Source: an uncultured Bacteroidales bacterium (GTDB taxonomy: Bacteria > Bacteroidota > Bacteroidia > Bacteroidales > Bacteroidaceae). Taken from it: a stretch of 64,000 nt of DNA. The translations under genes and the position numbers were made by a program. The DNA lies in the NCBI GenBank assembly GCA_937898885.1, contig CALDKD010000110.1, forward strand, positions 1-64,000, read 5' to 3'. The notes under the pieces were generated by a model. It was not told the origin of the DNA. It searched no databases and saw only the letters and a list, made by a program, of their open reading frames with translations. Below are positions 1-9,944 of this stretch, in pieces (positions within the stretch are counted from its first letter, which is position 1; every line of letters starts with the position of its first letter).

Positions 1-424
1 CGCGCATACCGCGCATACCGCGATAGTTATATTATAGCCAGACCTCACATCTGCATTGTGAATGAGAATTCTTTAGCGGAATCCAGTCGGCGTCAAGGCT
101 GATACGGGCTGTCATACATTATTTCTTGACGAGGAAAGTGTGAAAATTCAAGTGAATACTGATGATTATTACAAATGAATAATTCCACGCACAAACATGC
201 GGCCTGCAGTGCCGTTCGGTAACTTCAGAGGGTCCGCCACTGCTCACATTAATCGCTACTGTTTGATGCAGGGCGTCTTTATTGGAAATTTGGAAATTGA
301 ACAGTTGCATACCTTACCTCCGTTAAGGTGGTAAGGTAAGGCCTGGCAGCAGAGTCTTAAGGTTTTTCTGTAAGAATTTATTACAGCGTGCTCGCGTAAT
401 GCCCATATACCTCCCTAACTGCCC

Positions 425-478
425 GATTTTATTTTCCCAGTTGGAGAACAAAATCTCCCTAACTGGGAAAATAAAATC
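425..478. repeat. Perfect 18-bp stem hairpin
   Basis: Arms 425-442 and 461-478 are perfect reverse complements (GATTTTATTTTCCCAGTT and its complement). The 18-nt loop contains a second short pair, GGAGA (443-447) and TCTCC (454-458). The stem is too long and too AT-rich for an ordinary terminator and is not next to a gene end. The motif CTCCCTAACTG occurs both just before it (about 411-421) and inside it. Role unknown. Confidence 0.8.
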
Positions 479-537
479 CGCTAGTTAAAGAAATTCAGGC
501 ATAAACTCTTGCAGAGGCAATTATTGTACGAATATTT

Positions 538-622
538 CCTTAAAACCTTAAAAACATAATTCATATCGTATTCTGGTCCAAAACCTGGAAAACAATACGA
601 TTTAAAGTTTTAGGATTTAAGG
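538..622. repeat. Nested imperfect inverted repeat
   Basis: The outer arms CCTTAAAACCTTAAAAAC (538-555) and GTTTTAGGATTTAAGG (607-622) pair with a few mismatches. Inside, ATCGTATT (565-572) pairs perfectly with AATACGAT (594-601), and TCC/GGA close the central loop. No gene is associated with it. Confidence 0.65.
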
Positions 623-632
623 TTATACAGCA

Positions 633-656
633 CCTTACCGCCTTACCGCCTTACCG
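633..656. repeat. Three tandem CCTTACCG units
   Basis: Three exact head-to-tail copies of the 8-mer CCTTACCG. Related CCTTACC sequence also occurs in the hairpin at 311-337. Confidence 0.8.
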
Positions 657-661
657 CTTCA

Positions 662-698
662 CAGTGAATCAGCGGTACCTGTCCCCAGTGATTCACTG
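662..698 (-). repeat. REP-like palindrome, copy 1
   Basis: Read on the minus strand this is GAATCACtgGGGACAGGT followed by aCCgCTGATTCACTG. It matches 29 of 33 positions with the copy at 13453-13485 on the plus strand. The arms GTGAATCA/TGATTCAC and the core GGGACAGGT are self-complementary. The GGGACAGGT core resembles palindromes associated with REP-associated (Y1) transposases in other bacteria; no such transposase is visible here. Confidence 0.75.
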
Positions 699-706
699 CC
701 CATTGA

Positions 707-1474
707 AGGCTTCTAGCATATCAGGGCAAGTCGTTCGTGGCCTCCAATCTGGCGGTGTCGATATCGCAGGTGGGCAAGAAGGTGTTGCTGATAGGTATGG
801 ATATCCGCAAGCCGGCTTTAGGCAAGATATTCAAGGAGCTGAGGCCTAAGAGCGAGGAGAATACGGTTGTGGACTGGCTGGTAGGCCGCTGCACTGATAT
901 GGACGCGCTGGTGAGTCACTCTGAGACTTACGAGGGTCTGGATGTGATCTTTGCCGGTGTGGTTCCGCCGAATCCTACCGAGCTGCTTACACGCGCCGAT
1001 CTGGCCGGTCTCATCGGTCATTTCCGTGATAAGTACGATTACATTGTGATTGACTCGGCTCCTTATCTGCCGGTGTCGGACTCATCTATTATAAACACTT
1101 ATGTGGATGCCACTCTCTACACCATCCGTGCGGGAGTGACAGACCTGAAGCTGCTGCCTGAGATAAACGAGGCCATCAAGAGCGAGACCAAGCCGATGAA
1201 AAACGTGAGCGTGATTCTGAATGACCTGGATCTGGAGGCTACCCGCTACCGCTACGGCTACGGTTATGGCTACGGCGGTCAGAAGAAGGGCTACGGTTAC
1301 GGCTATGGCCGTGGCTCCATCAGGATTATGAGGCATCTGCTCAAGGCGGGGATGTACGATTTCGTGGCTACGGACCTGCACAGCGTGGAGCAGCTGGAGC
1401 GTATTATGGAGGAGCCCTGCCGCAGGCGTATGCGCAGGTGGTTCCAGGAAAAATTCGCCGCAGATGTGCGCTGA
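707..1474 (+). pseudogene. Truncated capsule BY-kinase, apparently fused to a phosphatase tail
   Basis: The open frame starts after a stop at 704 with no good start codon; GTG 737 is the nearest candidate. It enters mid-domain at GKSFVASNLAVSISQ, the end of the Walker A region of Wzc/CpsD-type bacterial tyrosine autokinases. The usual GEGK lead-in and the whole N-terminal Wzz/transmembrane half (more than 500 residues in full-length kinases) are missing. Walker A' (LLIGMDIRKP), Walker B (DYIVIDSAPY) and the C-terminal tyrosine cluster (YRYGYGYGYG) are intact. After the cluster, the sequence from about nucleotide 1310 (IMRHLLKAGMYDFVATDLHS) does not look like a kinase tail. It resembles the C-terminus of PHP-type tyrosine phosphatases (CpsB/YwqE), whose genes often sit next to such kinases. 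A non-functional remnant is most likely. Confidence 0.75.
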
Positions 1475-1535
1475 TAGCGGAATTCTTGCTATATTAGCGC
1501 ATTAAAACAGAAATTATTAACGAAATACTACAAAT

Positions 1536-2936
1536 ATGGCTGAAGAGAACAACAAGGAGAGTATGCTGAACAGGGAGTGCTCACGTAGAACCGCTTTGAA
1601 GATTATGGCTGTCGGTGGCGCCGGAGCTATCCTGAGCGGGTCATTGCTGGAGTCGTGCAAGGGTAGTACCGCAAAGGCTACGCCGGCTCCGAAGGGACCT
1701 GTTGGCGATAACGATAAGATTGTACAGAAAAAGTGGGCTCAGACGGGCGATACCGTAGGTCTGCTGGGTATGGGCTGTATGCGCTTCCCGCAGAAGCAGG
1801 GGCAGGGCGGCGGCTTTGGCCGTGGCGGTGCCATTGACCAGGAGCAGGTGAACGCTATGTTCGACTATGCCATAAAGCACGGCATCAACTACTTTGATAC
1901 GGCTCCGGCATACGGCGGCTCGGAGGAGGCTACAGGCATAGCGCTGAGCCGTTTCCCGCGCGAGTCTTACTATCTGGCCACCAAGATGTCCAACTTCCAG
2001 GGCGGTACGGCCGACAGTGCGAGGCAGATGTTCGAGACATCGCTCTCACGCCTGAAGACCACCTATATTGATTACTTCCTGCTGCACGGAGCAAGCAGCA
2101 AGCGCGATATGGACAACCGTTTTGTGAACAACGGTGTGATGGACTACGTTCTGGAGCAGAGAAAGGCCGGCAAGATAAAGCATCTGGGCTTCTCGTTCCA
2201 CGGCGGACGCAGCGATATGGACTATATGCTCTCACTTCACAAGCAGTATCACTGGGATTTCATACAGATTCAGATGAACTATATGGACTGGGACGCACCC
2301 AGCACCCGCAATGCCGATGCCCGCTATCTGTATGAGCAGATTAGCAAGCAGAACATTCCTATCGTGGTGATGGAGCCTGTACGTGGCGGTGCCCTGGCCA
2401 ATGTGAACGATACCTTCCGCGGTATGATGGCCGAGGCTCATCCGGAGCTGAGCCCTGCCGGTATGGCGCTGTCGTTCGTAGGCTCATATCCGGGCGTGAT
2501 GACCGTTCTGAGCGGTATGTCCAATATGGAGCAGCTTACCGAGAATGTGGCTACGTTCGTGAACTTCCAGCCGCTGCCTCAGAAGGACATTGACCTGCTG
2601 CTGAAGATTGCCCAGATGCAGCGTGAGAACTCTGCCATAGGATGCACAGGCTGCCGCTACTGTATGCCGTGTCCCTACGGTGTTGACATACCTGCCAACT
2701 TTGCCGTTTATGACAAGTGCGCCAGCGAATATACCCTGCCGAACCCCGACAACAAGGACGACAAGGACTACAGCAAGAACCGCCGCGCGTTCCTGAACCG
2801 CTACAAGGCTCTTGACAAGAAGGCTATGGCCGACAACTGCATCAACTGCCGCGGCTGTGTGTCAAAGTGCCCGCAGCACATCAATATTCCTAACCAACTG
2901 GAGAAGATCAAGACTCTGGTTGAGAAGCTGGGATAA
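1536..2936 (+). CDS. Tat-exported aldo/keto reductase with C-terminal ferredoxin cysteines
   Basis: 466 residues. The N-terminus carries a twin-arginine signal (CSRRTALKIMAVGGAGA) followed by a lipobox-like LLESC, so export and lipid anchoring are likely. The TIM-barrel aldo/keto reductase part runs from about residue 65 to 365. GINYFDTAPAYG holds the catalytic Asp and Tyr, ATKMS the Lys, and YIDYFLLHG the His. The C-terminus adds a 4Fe-4S ferredoxin-like part: CTGCRYCMPCPYGVDIP and CINCRGCVSKCPQHINIP. It reduces or oxidises an unknown carbonyl substrate, probably receiving electrons through its clusters. It lies 9 nt upstream of a multi-cluster membrane ferredoxin, a likely redox partner. 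Family assignment is firm; substrate unknown. Confidence 0.9.
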   Translation: MAEENNKESMLNRECSRRTALKIMAVGGAGAILSGSLLESCKGSTAKATPAPKGPVGDNDKIVQKKWAQTGDTVGLLGMGCMRFPQKQGQGGGFGRGGAIDQEQVNAMFDYAIKHGINYFDTAPAYGGSEEATGIALSRFPRESYYLATKMSNFQGGTADSARQMFETSLSRLKTTYIDYFLLHGASSKRDMDNRFVNNGVMDYVLEQRKAGKIKHLGFSFHGGRSDMDYMLSLHKQYHWDFIQIQMNYMDWDAPSTRNADARYLYEQISKQNIPIVVMEPVRGGALANVNDTFRGMMAEAHPELSPAGMALSFVGSYPGVMTVLSGMSNMEQLTENVATFVNFQPLPQKDIDLLLKIAQMQRENSAIGCTGCRYCMPCPYGVDIPANFAVYDKCASEYTLPNPDNKDDKDYSKNRRAFLNRYKALDKKAMADNCINCRGCVSKCPQHINIPNQLEKIKTLVEKLG

Positions 2937-2945
2937 GTCTATTTT

Positions 2946-4502
2946 ATGAAAGGAAAGAAGAAATCCATACTGAGGATAGCCAGAGTTACTCTGGCTTTCC
3001 TGTCTGTAGTGGCTATGACGCTGCTCTTTGCCGCAGGCGCCAGGAGCGGTGCGCTGGCCTTTATGGCAAAGGCGCAATTCATTCCGTCTTTGCTGGCTGT
3101 GAATGTGGTGGTTCTGGTGGCGCTGCTTCTGCTCACGCTGCTGGTGGGCCGTCTGTACTGCTCGGTAATATGCCCGCTTGGCATAACGCAGGATCTGTTC
3201 AACTGGATTACCAAGAAGGTTGGCGGCAAGAGGCAGGCTATCCGCTTTGGCTACTCCAAGCCGCGCAATGTGCTGCGATACACTGTTCTGGCGCTCTATG
3301 CCGTGGCCGTTATCCTGGGCATAGGCTCGGTGATAGCGCTGCTTGACCCGTACGCCGCTTTCGGCCGTATTATGACGGACGTATTCGGCACGGTGACTGT
3401 TTGGCTGAACAATGTGCTGTCTGGTGTGATGCCGGGGCTGTTCGGCCGCGAGGAGTACATTGCCGTGAATGCGCTGTCGCTCTCTGTAGCCATTGTCACG
3501 CTGGTGGTTGTGGCGTTCATGGCGGTGCGCGGAGGACGTACGTACTGCAACACAATCTGTCCGGTGGGCTCGCTGCTGGGCCTGATAAGCCGCTGCTCTG
3601 TCCTGAAAGTACGGATTGATACTGACAAGTGCAACGGATGCGGTCTGTGCGGCAAAAAATGCCGTGCCAGTTGCATCGATACCAAAAATCATAAGGTGGA
3701 CTATAGCCGCTGCGTGGACTGCTTTGACTGCATTGACAATTGCAATCAGGGTGCCATAAGCTTCGGCGTCCCCGTTAAGAATAAGGTGAACGTGATGGAT
3801 AACGATAAGAGCCGCGAGGCTGACGATGTGTCGCGCAGGAAGTTCCTGTCGGCGCTTGCCATGGTGAGCGTGGCTGGTACCAAGCTGTGGGCCAGGGAGA
3901 AGGTTGAGAAGGTTGAGAGTCTGGTGGATGGCAAGGCTCCTGAGAGGCACACCGCGGTGTCGCCGTTCGGCAGCATCAGCCACAAGCATCTGAACAGCAA
4001 GTGCTCGGCCTGCCATCTGTGCATTGACAAGTGCCCGCAGAAGGTTCTGCGTCCTGCCCTGAGGGAGTACGGTCTGGATGGCCTGATGCAGCCTGTGATG
4101 GACTACACGGTGAGTTTCTGCGATTATGACTGTACGTTGTGCGGCGAGGTCTGCCCCGCAGGCGCCATAAAGCCTCTGACTCTTGATGAGAAGCAGTCAA
4201 CGCACATCGGTCTGGCCGTCTACAGCAAGGAGGATTGCGTGGTGAGCCACGGCACTCTGCTGTGCGGCGTGTGCAAGCAGGCGTGTCCCGCCGATGCTAT
4301 CACCCTGGTTCCCGACTACAACGAGCCTCTTTCCGAGGCCGAGCTGGAGACCCTTGCTGAGATGCCCGCCGATGAGCGCACCCGCGCCCGCTATCGCCTC
4401 TATCCCCAGATAGATTCCGACCTCTGCATCGGTTGCGGCGCCTGCCAATACCGCTGCCCCACCAAAGCCATCGTAGTGAACGGCTTCTCCGAACACCGCT
4501 GA
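2946..4502 (+). CDS. Membrane-bound multi-cluster 4Fe-4S ferredoxin (NapH-like N-terminus)
   Basis: 518 residues. The N-terminal half has about four membrane spans (roughly residues 12-38, 46-70, 105-127, 160-185). Two NapH-type C-x3-CP loops (CSVICPLG and CNTICPVG) follow spans. Next come ferredoxin motifs CNGCGLCGKKC and CVDCFDCIDNC, then an internal twin-arginine-like stretch (SRRKFLSALAMVSVAG). The C-terminal half contains CSACHLCIDKCP, CDYDCTLCGEVCP, a CGVCKQACP motif and CIGCGACQYRCP. It should move electrons across or along the inner membrane, probably to the aldo/keto reductase upstream. The internal hydrophobic stretch suggests two ferredoxin units on opposite membrane faces, or an ancient gene fusion. 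The donor is unknown. Confidence 0.85.
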   Translation: MKGKKKSILRIARVTLAFLSVVAMTLLFAAGARSGALAFMAKAQFIPSLLAVNVVVLVALLLLTLLVGRLYCSVICPLGITQDLFNWITKKVGGKRQAIRFGYSKPRNVLRYTVLALYAVAVILGIGSVIALLDPYAAFGRIMTDVFGTVTVWLNNVLSGVMPGLFGREEYIAVNALSLSVAIVTLVVVAFMAVRGGRTYCNTICPVGSLLGLISRCSVLKVRIDTDKCNGCGLCGKKCRASCIDTKNHKVDYSRCVDCFDCIDNCNQGAISFGVPVKNKVNVMDNDKSREADDVSRRKFLSALAMVSVAGTKLWAREKVEKVESLVDGKAPERHTAVSPFGSISHKHLNSKCSACHLCIDKCPQKVLRPALREYGLDGLMQPVMDYTVSFCDYDCTLCGEVCPAGAIKPLTLDEKQSTHIGLAVYSKEDCVVSHGTLLCGVCKQACPADAITLVPDYNEPLSEAELETLAEMPADERTRARYRLYPQIDSDLCIGCGACQYRCPTKAIVVNGFSEHR

Positions 4503-4560
4503 CAGTCGTTTTTTCGATATTATTCAGTAATAAGGTCCTGCTCAGCAAGGCCGCTGCGAC

Positions 4561-4680
4561 ATCAACTTTGTAGACCCTCGCCACCCTCGGCGCGTCAGAG
4601 GGAGGGGCCCGCCGCTTTAGCGGTGGGAAGGGAAGCTAACGAAGTGAGCGGCGGTCGGAAAAACCAATGCCGCAACGGCC
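4561..4680 (+). repeat. 120-bp dispersed repeat, copy A
   Basis: Begins ATCAACTTTGTAGACCCTCG and ends CGCAACGGC. It is near-identical, in the same orientation, to 13627-13746, with differences mainly in a short variable patch (GCTTTAGCGG versus TGCAGCGG). It lies between the convergent ends of the ferredoxin gene and the flavin-reductase operon. GC-rich self-complementary segments (CCGCC...GGCGG) suggest RNA or DNA folding. It contains no gene. Confidence 0.85.
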
Positions 4681-4686
4681 CGTTAA

Positions 4687-5271
4687 TTATCTTTTCTCGC
4701 GCTTGATCGTTTTCTTGCGGCGTACAGACCAGCCGAAGAAGCCGGTGGGGTTGGTCACATCGAAGTACTGGCCGTGATTGTAGGCGATGAGCTTCATTGC
4801 CGCCATATCCAGAGTGCCGTCGGGAAGCAGATACTCCTCGTCAACCTGCACATTCACCACCTCCGCCAGAAACATATCGTGCGAGCCGAGCCGCCTCACA
4901 TCAACCACCTTGCACTCGATAGAGACCGGCGATTCCAGCACCGTAGGAGCATTCACCACAGAAGCCTTGCCCGGAGTAAGACCGGCAAGGTGAAACTTAT
5001 CGCAGTCGCGCCCCGAGCGCACCCCGCAGAAATCCGTGGCACGCGCAAGAGCCTTCGTAGTCAGATTAATCACGAAACAACCATTACGCTTGATAATATC
5101 ATACGAATAACGCTCCGGCCGCACCGAGATATAGCACATAGGCGGGTTGCTGCAGACAGTACCCGTCCAGCCGATGGTAAGCAAGTTATACTCCTCGGGA
5201 ACAGCTCCGCAACTCACCAGCACCGCCGGCAGCGGATAAATCATAGTACCCGGCTTCCAGTCCTTCTTCAT
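4687..5271 (-). CDS. Flavin reductase family protein (FMN-binding split barrel)
   Basis: 194 residues, the usual length for the flavin reductase-like/DIM6-NTAB family. It starts KPGTMIYPLPAVLVSCG, followed by NLLTIGWTGTVCSNPPMCYISVRPERYSYDII and an NFVINL-like strand (GCFVINLTT). This is the pattern of FMN-binding split-barrel flavoproteins. It binds FMN and may reduce free flavin or act as a small flavoprotein; the substrate cannot be read from sequence. It is the last gene of a minus-strand operon and its ATG overlaps the stop of the pseudouridine synthase by 4 nt, indicating translational coupling. A Lys/Arg-rich tail (VRRKKTIKREKR) ends the protein. Confidence 0.85.
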   Translation of the reverse strand: MKKDWKPGTMIYPLPAVLVSCGAVPEEYNLLTIGWTGTVCSNPPMCYISVRPERYSYDIIKRNGCFVINLTTKALARATDFCGVRSGRDCDKFHLAGLTPGKASVVNAPTVLESPVSIECKVVDVRRLGSHDMFLAEVVNVQVDEEYLLPDGTLDMAAMKLIAYNHGQYFDVTNPTGFFGWSVRRKKTIKREKR

Positions 5272-6197
5272 CGCACATCGTCAGGTTGTGTCAGCTTGCG
5301 GAAAACCGGCGGGAAAGGCAACTGGAAACGCATCAGCTCACCGCTCACAGGGTGAATGATGCTGAAACGATAATTGTGCAGCATAAGACGGCGCGCAGGG
5401 TTAGTCTCAGCGCCATACTTGATATCGCCAGCGATAGGACATCCCATCTCAGCCATATGGACGCGGATCTGGTTCTTCTTGCCAGTGAGAATCTCCACAT
5501 CGATAAGCGCGAAACGGCCTCTGCTCTGCAGCATGCGATACCTGGTGATGGCCAGACGACCCTCCTCCGGATCATCCGTAGAGTGAACCTGCAGATGCTC
5601 GTTCTCAGTAAGGTACGACTGAATCTCGCCCTCCTTCTGCTCAGGAACACGCTCAGTGACGCACACATAGCGGCGCTCCTTCACATAGAAATCCCAGTTC
5701 TCGCGAAGCTCCTGCTGCATATCGCGGTTCTTGGAGAACATCAGGATGCCCGATGTGTATTGGTCAAGACGATGGCAGGTATAGAGGTCCGCCTCGGGAT
5801 TGTCGTGGCGGATATACTCGCGCACGATGTTGAACGCGTTGTTAGTACGCTGCGTCTCGTTCGCTACCGAGAGCAGGCCCGACGCTTTCTCGATGACCAC
5901 CATCCACTCATCCTCGTAGAGAATGCGAACCTGCGGATTGTTGAACTTGTAGAACGAGCGCCCGAAGTTTATCTGAACGGTGTCGCCCGGCGAGAGTGGG
6001 GTATCAAATTGTGTGACCGGCTTGTCCATAATGGCGATATGCTTGTATTTCAACATGGATTTTATCTCTGTGCGGCTCTTGTCCGGGAGCGTCTGTATGA
6101 GAAACGGCAGGAGAGTAGTCTCCTGGGTCACCGTGAACGACTTGATGTTGTCGGCTGTGAGATGCCGCTGATTGTTATTGTTGTTTCTCTGTCTCAT
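5268..6197 (-). CDS. RluA-family RNA pseudouridine synthase
   Basis: 309 residues. An S4-like RNA-binding segment spans about residues 27-80 (TLLPFLIQTLPDKSRTEIKS to PLSPGDTVQI). The synthase domain follows, with the catalytic motif HRLDQYTSGILMF carrying the nucleophilic Asp, and the conserved GKKNQIRVHMAEMGCPIAGD near the C-terminus. It isomerises uridine in rRNA or tRNA in the cytoplasm; the exact site is not predictable from the sequence. The Asn-rich start (MRQRNNNNNQ) is low-complexity. The gene lies 6 nt after leuA and overlaps the flavin reductase by 4 nt. Confidence 0.9.
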   Translation of the reverse strand: MRQRNNNNNQRHLTADNIKSFTVTQETTLLPFLIQTLPDKSRTEIKSMLKYKHIAIMDKPVTQFDTPLSPGDTVQINFGRSFYKFNNPQVRILYEDEWMVVIEKASGLLSVANETQRTNNAFNIVREYIRHDNPEADLYTCHRLDQYTSGILMFSKNRDMQQELRENWDFYVKERRYVCVTERVPEQKEGEIQSYLTENEHLQVHSTDDPEEGRLAITRYRMLQSRGRFALIDVEILTGKKNQIRVHMAEMGCPIAGDIKYGAETNPARRLMLHNYRFSIIHPVSGELMRFQLPFPPVFRKLTQPDDVR

Positions 6198-6203
6198 AAT
6201 CTG

Positions 6204-7696
<1,493 letters not shown>

Positions 7697-7697
<1 letters not shown>

Positions 7698-9823
7698 TAT
7701 TTCAGCCAGCGGTCAAGCCAGTCAAAGTAGGTACGCTGCCAGAGTACGCCGTTCTGGGGTTTCAGCACCCAGTGGTTCTCGTCTGGGAAGAGAAGCAGCT
7801 CGGCCGGAACGCCGCGCAGGATGGCGGAGTTGAAGGCCGATACAGCCTGTGAGTAGAGTATGCGGTAGTCCCTCTCTCCGTGGATGCAGAGTATGGGGGT
7901 ATCCCATTTGTCGATGAAAAGGTGCGGCGATGTGGCGAATGAACGGGCGGTCTTGTCGTTCCTCACCCAGTACTCGCCTCCGAGGTCCCACTCGGTGAAC
8001 CAGAACTCCTCGGTCTCGACGGACTGCTGCTGCAGGTTGAAGATGCCGTCGTGTGCGATGAAAGCCTTGAAGCGCTTGTCGTGATGGCCTGCCAGCCAAT
8101 ATACCGAGTAGCCGCCGAAGCTTGCGCCTACGCAGCCCAGACGGTCGTTGTCGATGAACGGCTCCTTGCTTACCTGGTCGATGGCGGTGAGCAGGTCCTT
8201 CATGCACTGGCCGCCGTAGTCACCGCTGATCTCCTCGTTCCACCCGCTGCCGAAGCCCGGAAGTCCGCGACGGTTGGGCGCTACCACGATGTAGCCGTTG
8301 GCTGCCATTATGCGCATATTCCAGCGATAGCTCCAGAACTGCGATACGATGCTCTGCGGGCCTCCCTCGCAGAAGAGGAGGGCAGGGTATTTCTTGTCCG
8401 GATCGAACTTAGGCGGATAGATTACCCAGGTGAGCATCTGCTGGCCGTCGGTGGTAGGAATCCAGCGCTCCTCAACCCTCACGCCATCGAGCTGGCTGAA
8501 GATGTGGTCGTTCTCGTGTGTGATGCGCTCGGCCAGGCCGCGTCTTGGGTCAACGGAGTAGAGTTCTGTGGCGTTGGTCATTGACTGGCGTGCCGCGATG
8601 ATGCGCGGGCCTGCCCAGGCGATGGCGTTGTAGTCGCAGTTCTCGTCGTTGACGGTGGTGAGCTGGCCGTTGAGGCTGGTCTTGAAGATGGACAGGCGGC
8701 CGTGCCATGCTCCGATGAAGTAGAGCTCGGTGCCGTCCTGGCTCCAGATGAACTGCTCCACGTTGCTGTCGAATGACTCGGACACCGATTTCTTGGCGCC
8801 GGTGCGCAGGTCCATCACGTAGAGGCGGTTGCGGTCGCTCTCGTAGCCGTCGTGCTCCATACTCTGCCAGGCTATGTAGTTGCCGTCGGGCGAGTACTGC
8901 GGGTTGGTGTCGTAGCCCATATTGCGGTCTGCGTCGGCGTCTTTCTTGCAGATGTTCTCTGTGTAGCCGTCGTGGATGTCGTAAAGGTAGATGTCGGAAT
9001 CGGTGCTCTTGGAGTACTCAAGGCCGGTCTTCTTGCGGCAGGTGTAGGCCACCTTGCGTGAGTCGGGGCTCCAGCAGAGCTGCTCTATGCCGCCGAATGG
9101 GAGCATCGGGCTCTCGTAGGCCTGTCCCTCAAGGATGTCGAGGGTGACGTCGGATACGCGCTCACCGTCGAACGGTGCCACGAAGGGGTGGGGAAGTTCG
9201 TCAACCCAGCTGTCCCAGTGGCGGAACATCATATCGGTGGCGATGCGGCCGGTTGCCTTGGGAAGGTCCTCGTACTGTGTTGGCTTTACCAGCGGGTTGG
9301 GTACTCCCATTATCATAAGCACCTGGCACTCGTCTGGCGCGAACAGGAATCCGTTGATGGATTTGCCGGTGAAGGAGAGCTGGCGACGGTTGCCGCCGAT
9401 GCTGTCCATCTCCCATATCTGGCTGCATCCTGAGTTGTTGCTTAGGAAGGCGATGCGGCTGCCGTCTTTGATCCACGCGGGGGATGACTCGCTGTCGGCT
9501 GTGGTGGTGAGCTGGCGCACGTTGGTGCCGTCGGCGTTCATGACGTAGATGACGCGGTGGCTGGCGTTCTGCTCAACGCTGTAGTATGCCACATCGTACG
9601 CTACCTTGGAGCCGTCGGGCGATACGGAGTAGCTGCCTATGCGGCCCATTGCCCAGAGTACCTCGGGTGTGAGTCTTCCGTCTGTTATCTGGATGTTGCT
9701 CTTGCCGATTACGGGCTGATTCTGCTCGCTGCCGGAGTTGCCGGCGCAGCTTCCGGCTGCAATTGCGGTTGCCATAAGTGTCAATGTGATTAGTGACAAG
9801 TTGAGAAATGAGCGCTTTTTCAT
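7697..9823 (-). CDS. S9 family (prolyl oligopeptidase) serine peptidase, probable lipoprotein
   Basis: 708 residues from ATG 9823. This start is chosen because it begins a lipoprotein signal (MKKRSFLNLSLITLTL... AAGSC) and sits just below a -7 box at 9845-9852. A longer reading frame extends to 9928 but would bury both. A seven-bladed propeller made of WD/TolB-like repeats (SPDGSKVAYDV, SPAWIKDGSRIAF, SPDGNYIAWQS) precedes an alpha/beta-hydrolase domain. The nucleophile is in GASFGGYS, the Asp in HGERDYR and the His in DENHW. It is likely a dipeptidyl- or acylaminoacyl-peptidase in the periplasm, digesting peptides. It heads the operon with leuA, an RluA-type synthase and a flavin reductase. 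Confidence 0.88.
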
Positions 9824-9844
9824 TGCTTTTATATTTATTAGGTG

Positions 9845-9852
9845 CAAAGTTA
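9845..9852 (-). promoter_or_regulatory. -7 box of the S9 peptidase operon
   Basis: Minus-strand TAACTTTG followed by CA, a perfect match to the Bacteroidetes TAnnTTTG -7 element, 21 nt upstream of ATG 9823. Confidence 0.7.
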
Positions 9853-9944
9853 AGTCTTTTCTTGACTTCTGGAGTAAGTTCGGGCATTGATTCAACATTT
9901 GCAATCCGGTTATGTCCAGCAAAAGCATAGTTGCAACTCAATCT

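Larger units (their letters stand above)
1..706. repeat. Gene-free block dense in inverted repeats
   Basis: No convincing gene is visible. The block holds several hairpins: 311-337 (ACCTTACC/GGTAAGGT arms), 368-386 (CTGTAA/TTACAG), 425-478 and 538-622. There are three exact tandem copies of CCTTACCG at 633-656, and a REP-like palindrome at 662-698. It ends where the truncated tyrosine-kinase remnant begins, so it probably marks a rearranged junction. The small minus-strand reading frame at 119-310 has no recognisable features and is not called. Function unknown. Confidence 0.7.

Noticed and set aside
119..310. 63-residue minus-strand reading frame
   Set aside because: No start signal, signal peptide or recognisable family; it lies in a repeat-rich block and is probably chance.
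633..656. Tandem CCTTACCG units as a CRISPR array
   Set aside because: Units are 8 bp and contiguous with no spacers; no cas genes are in the window.
2862..4016. 384-residue minus-strand frame
   Set aside because: Antisense shadow of the ferredoxin gene; composition rich in His, Arg and Gln without motifs.
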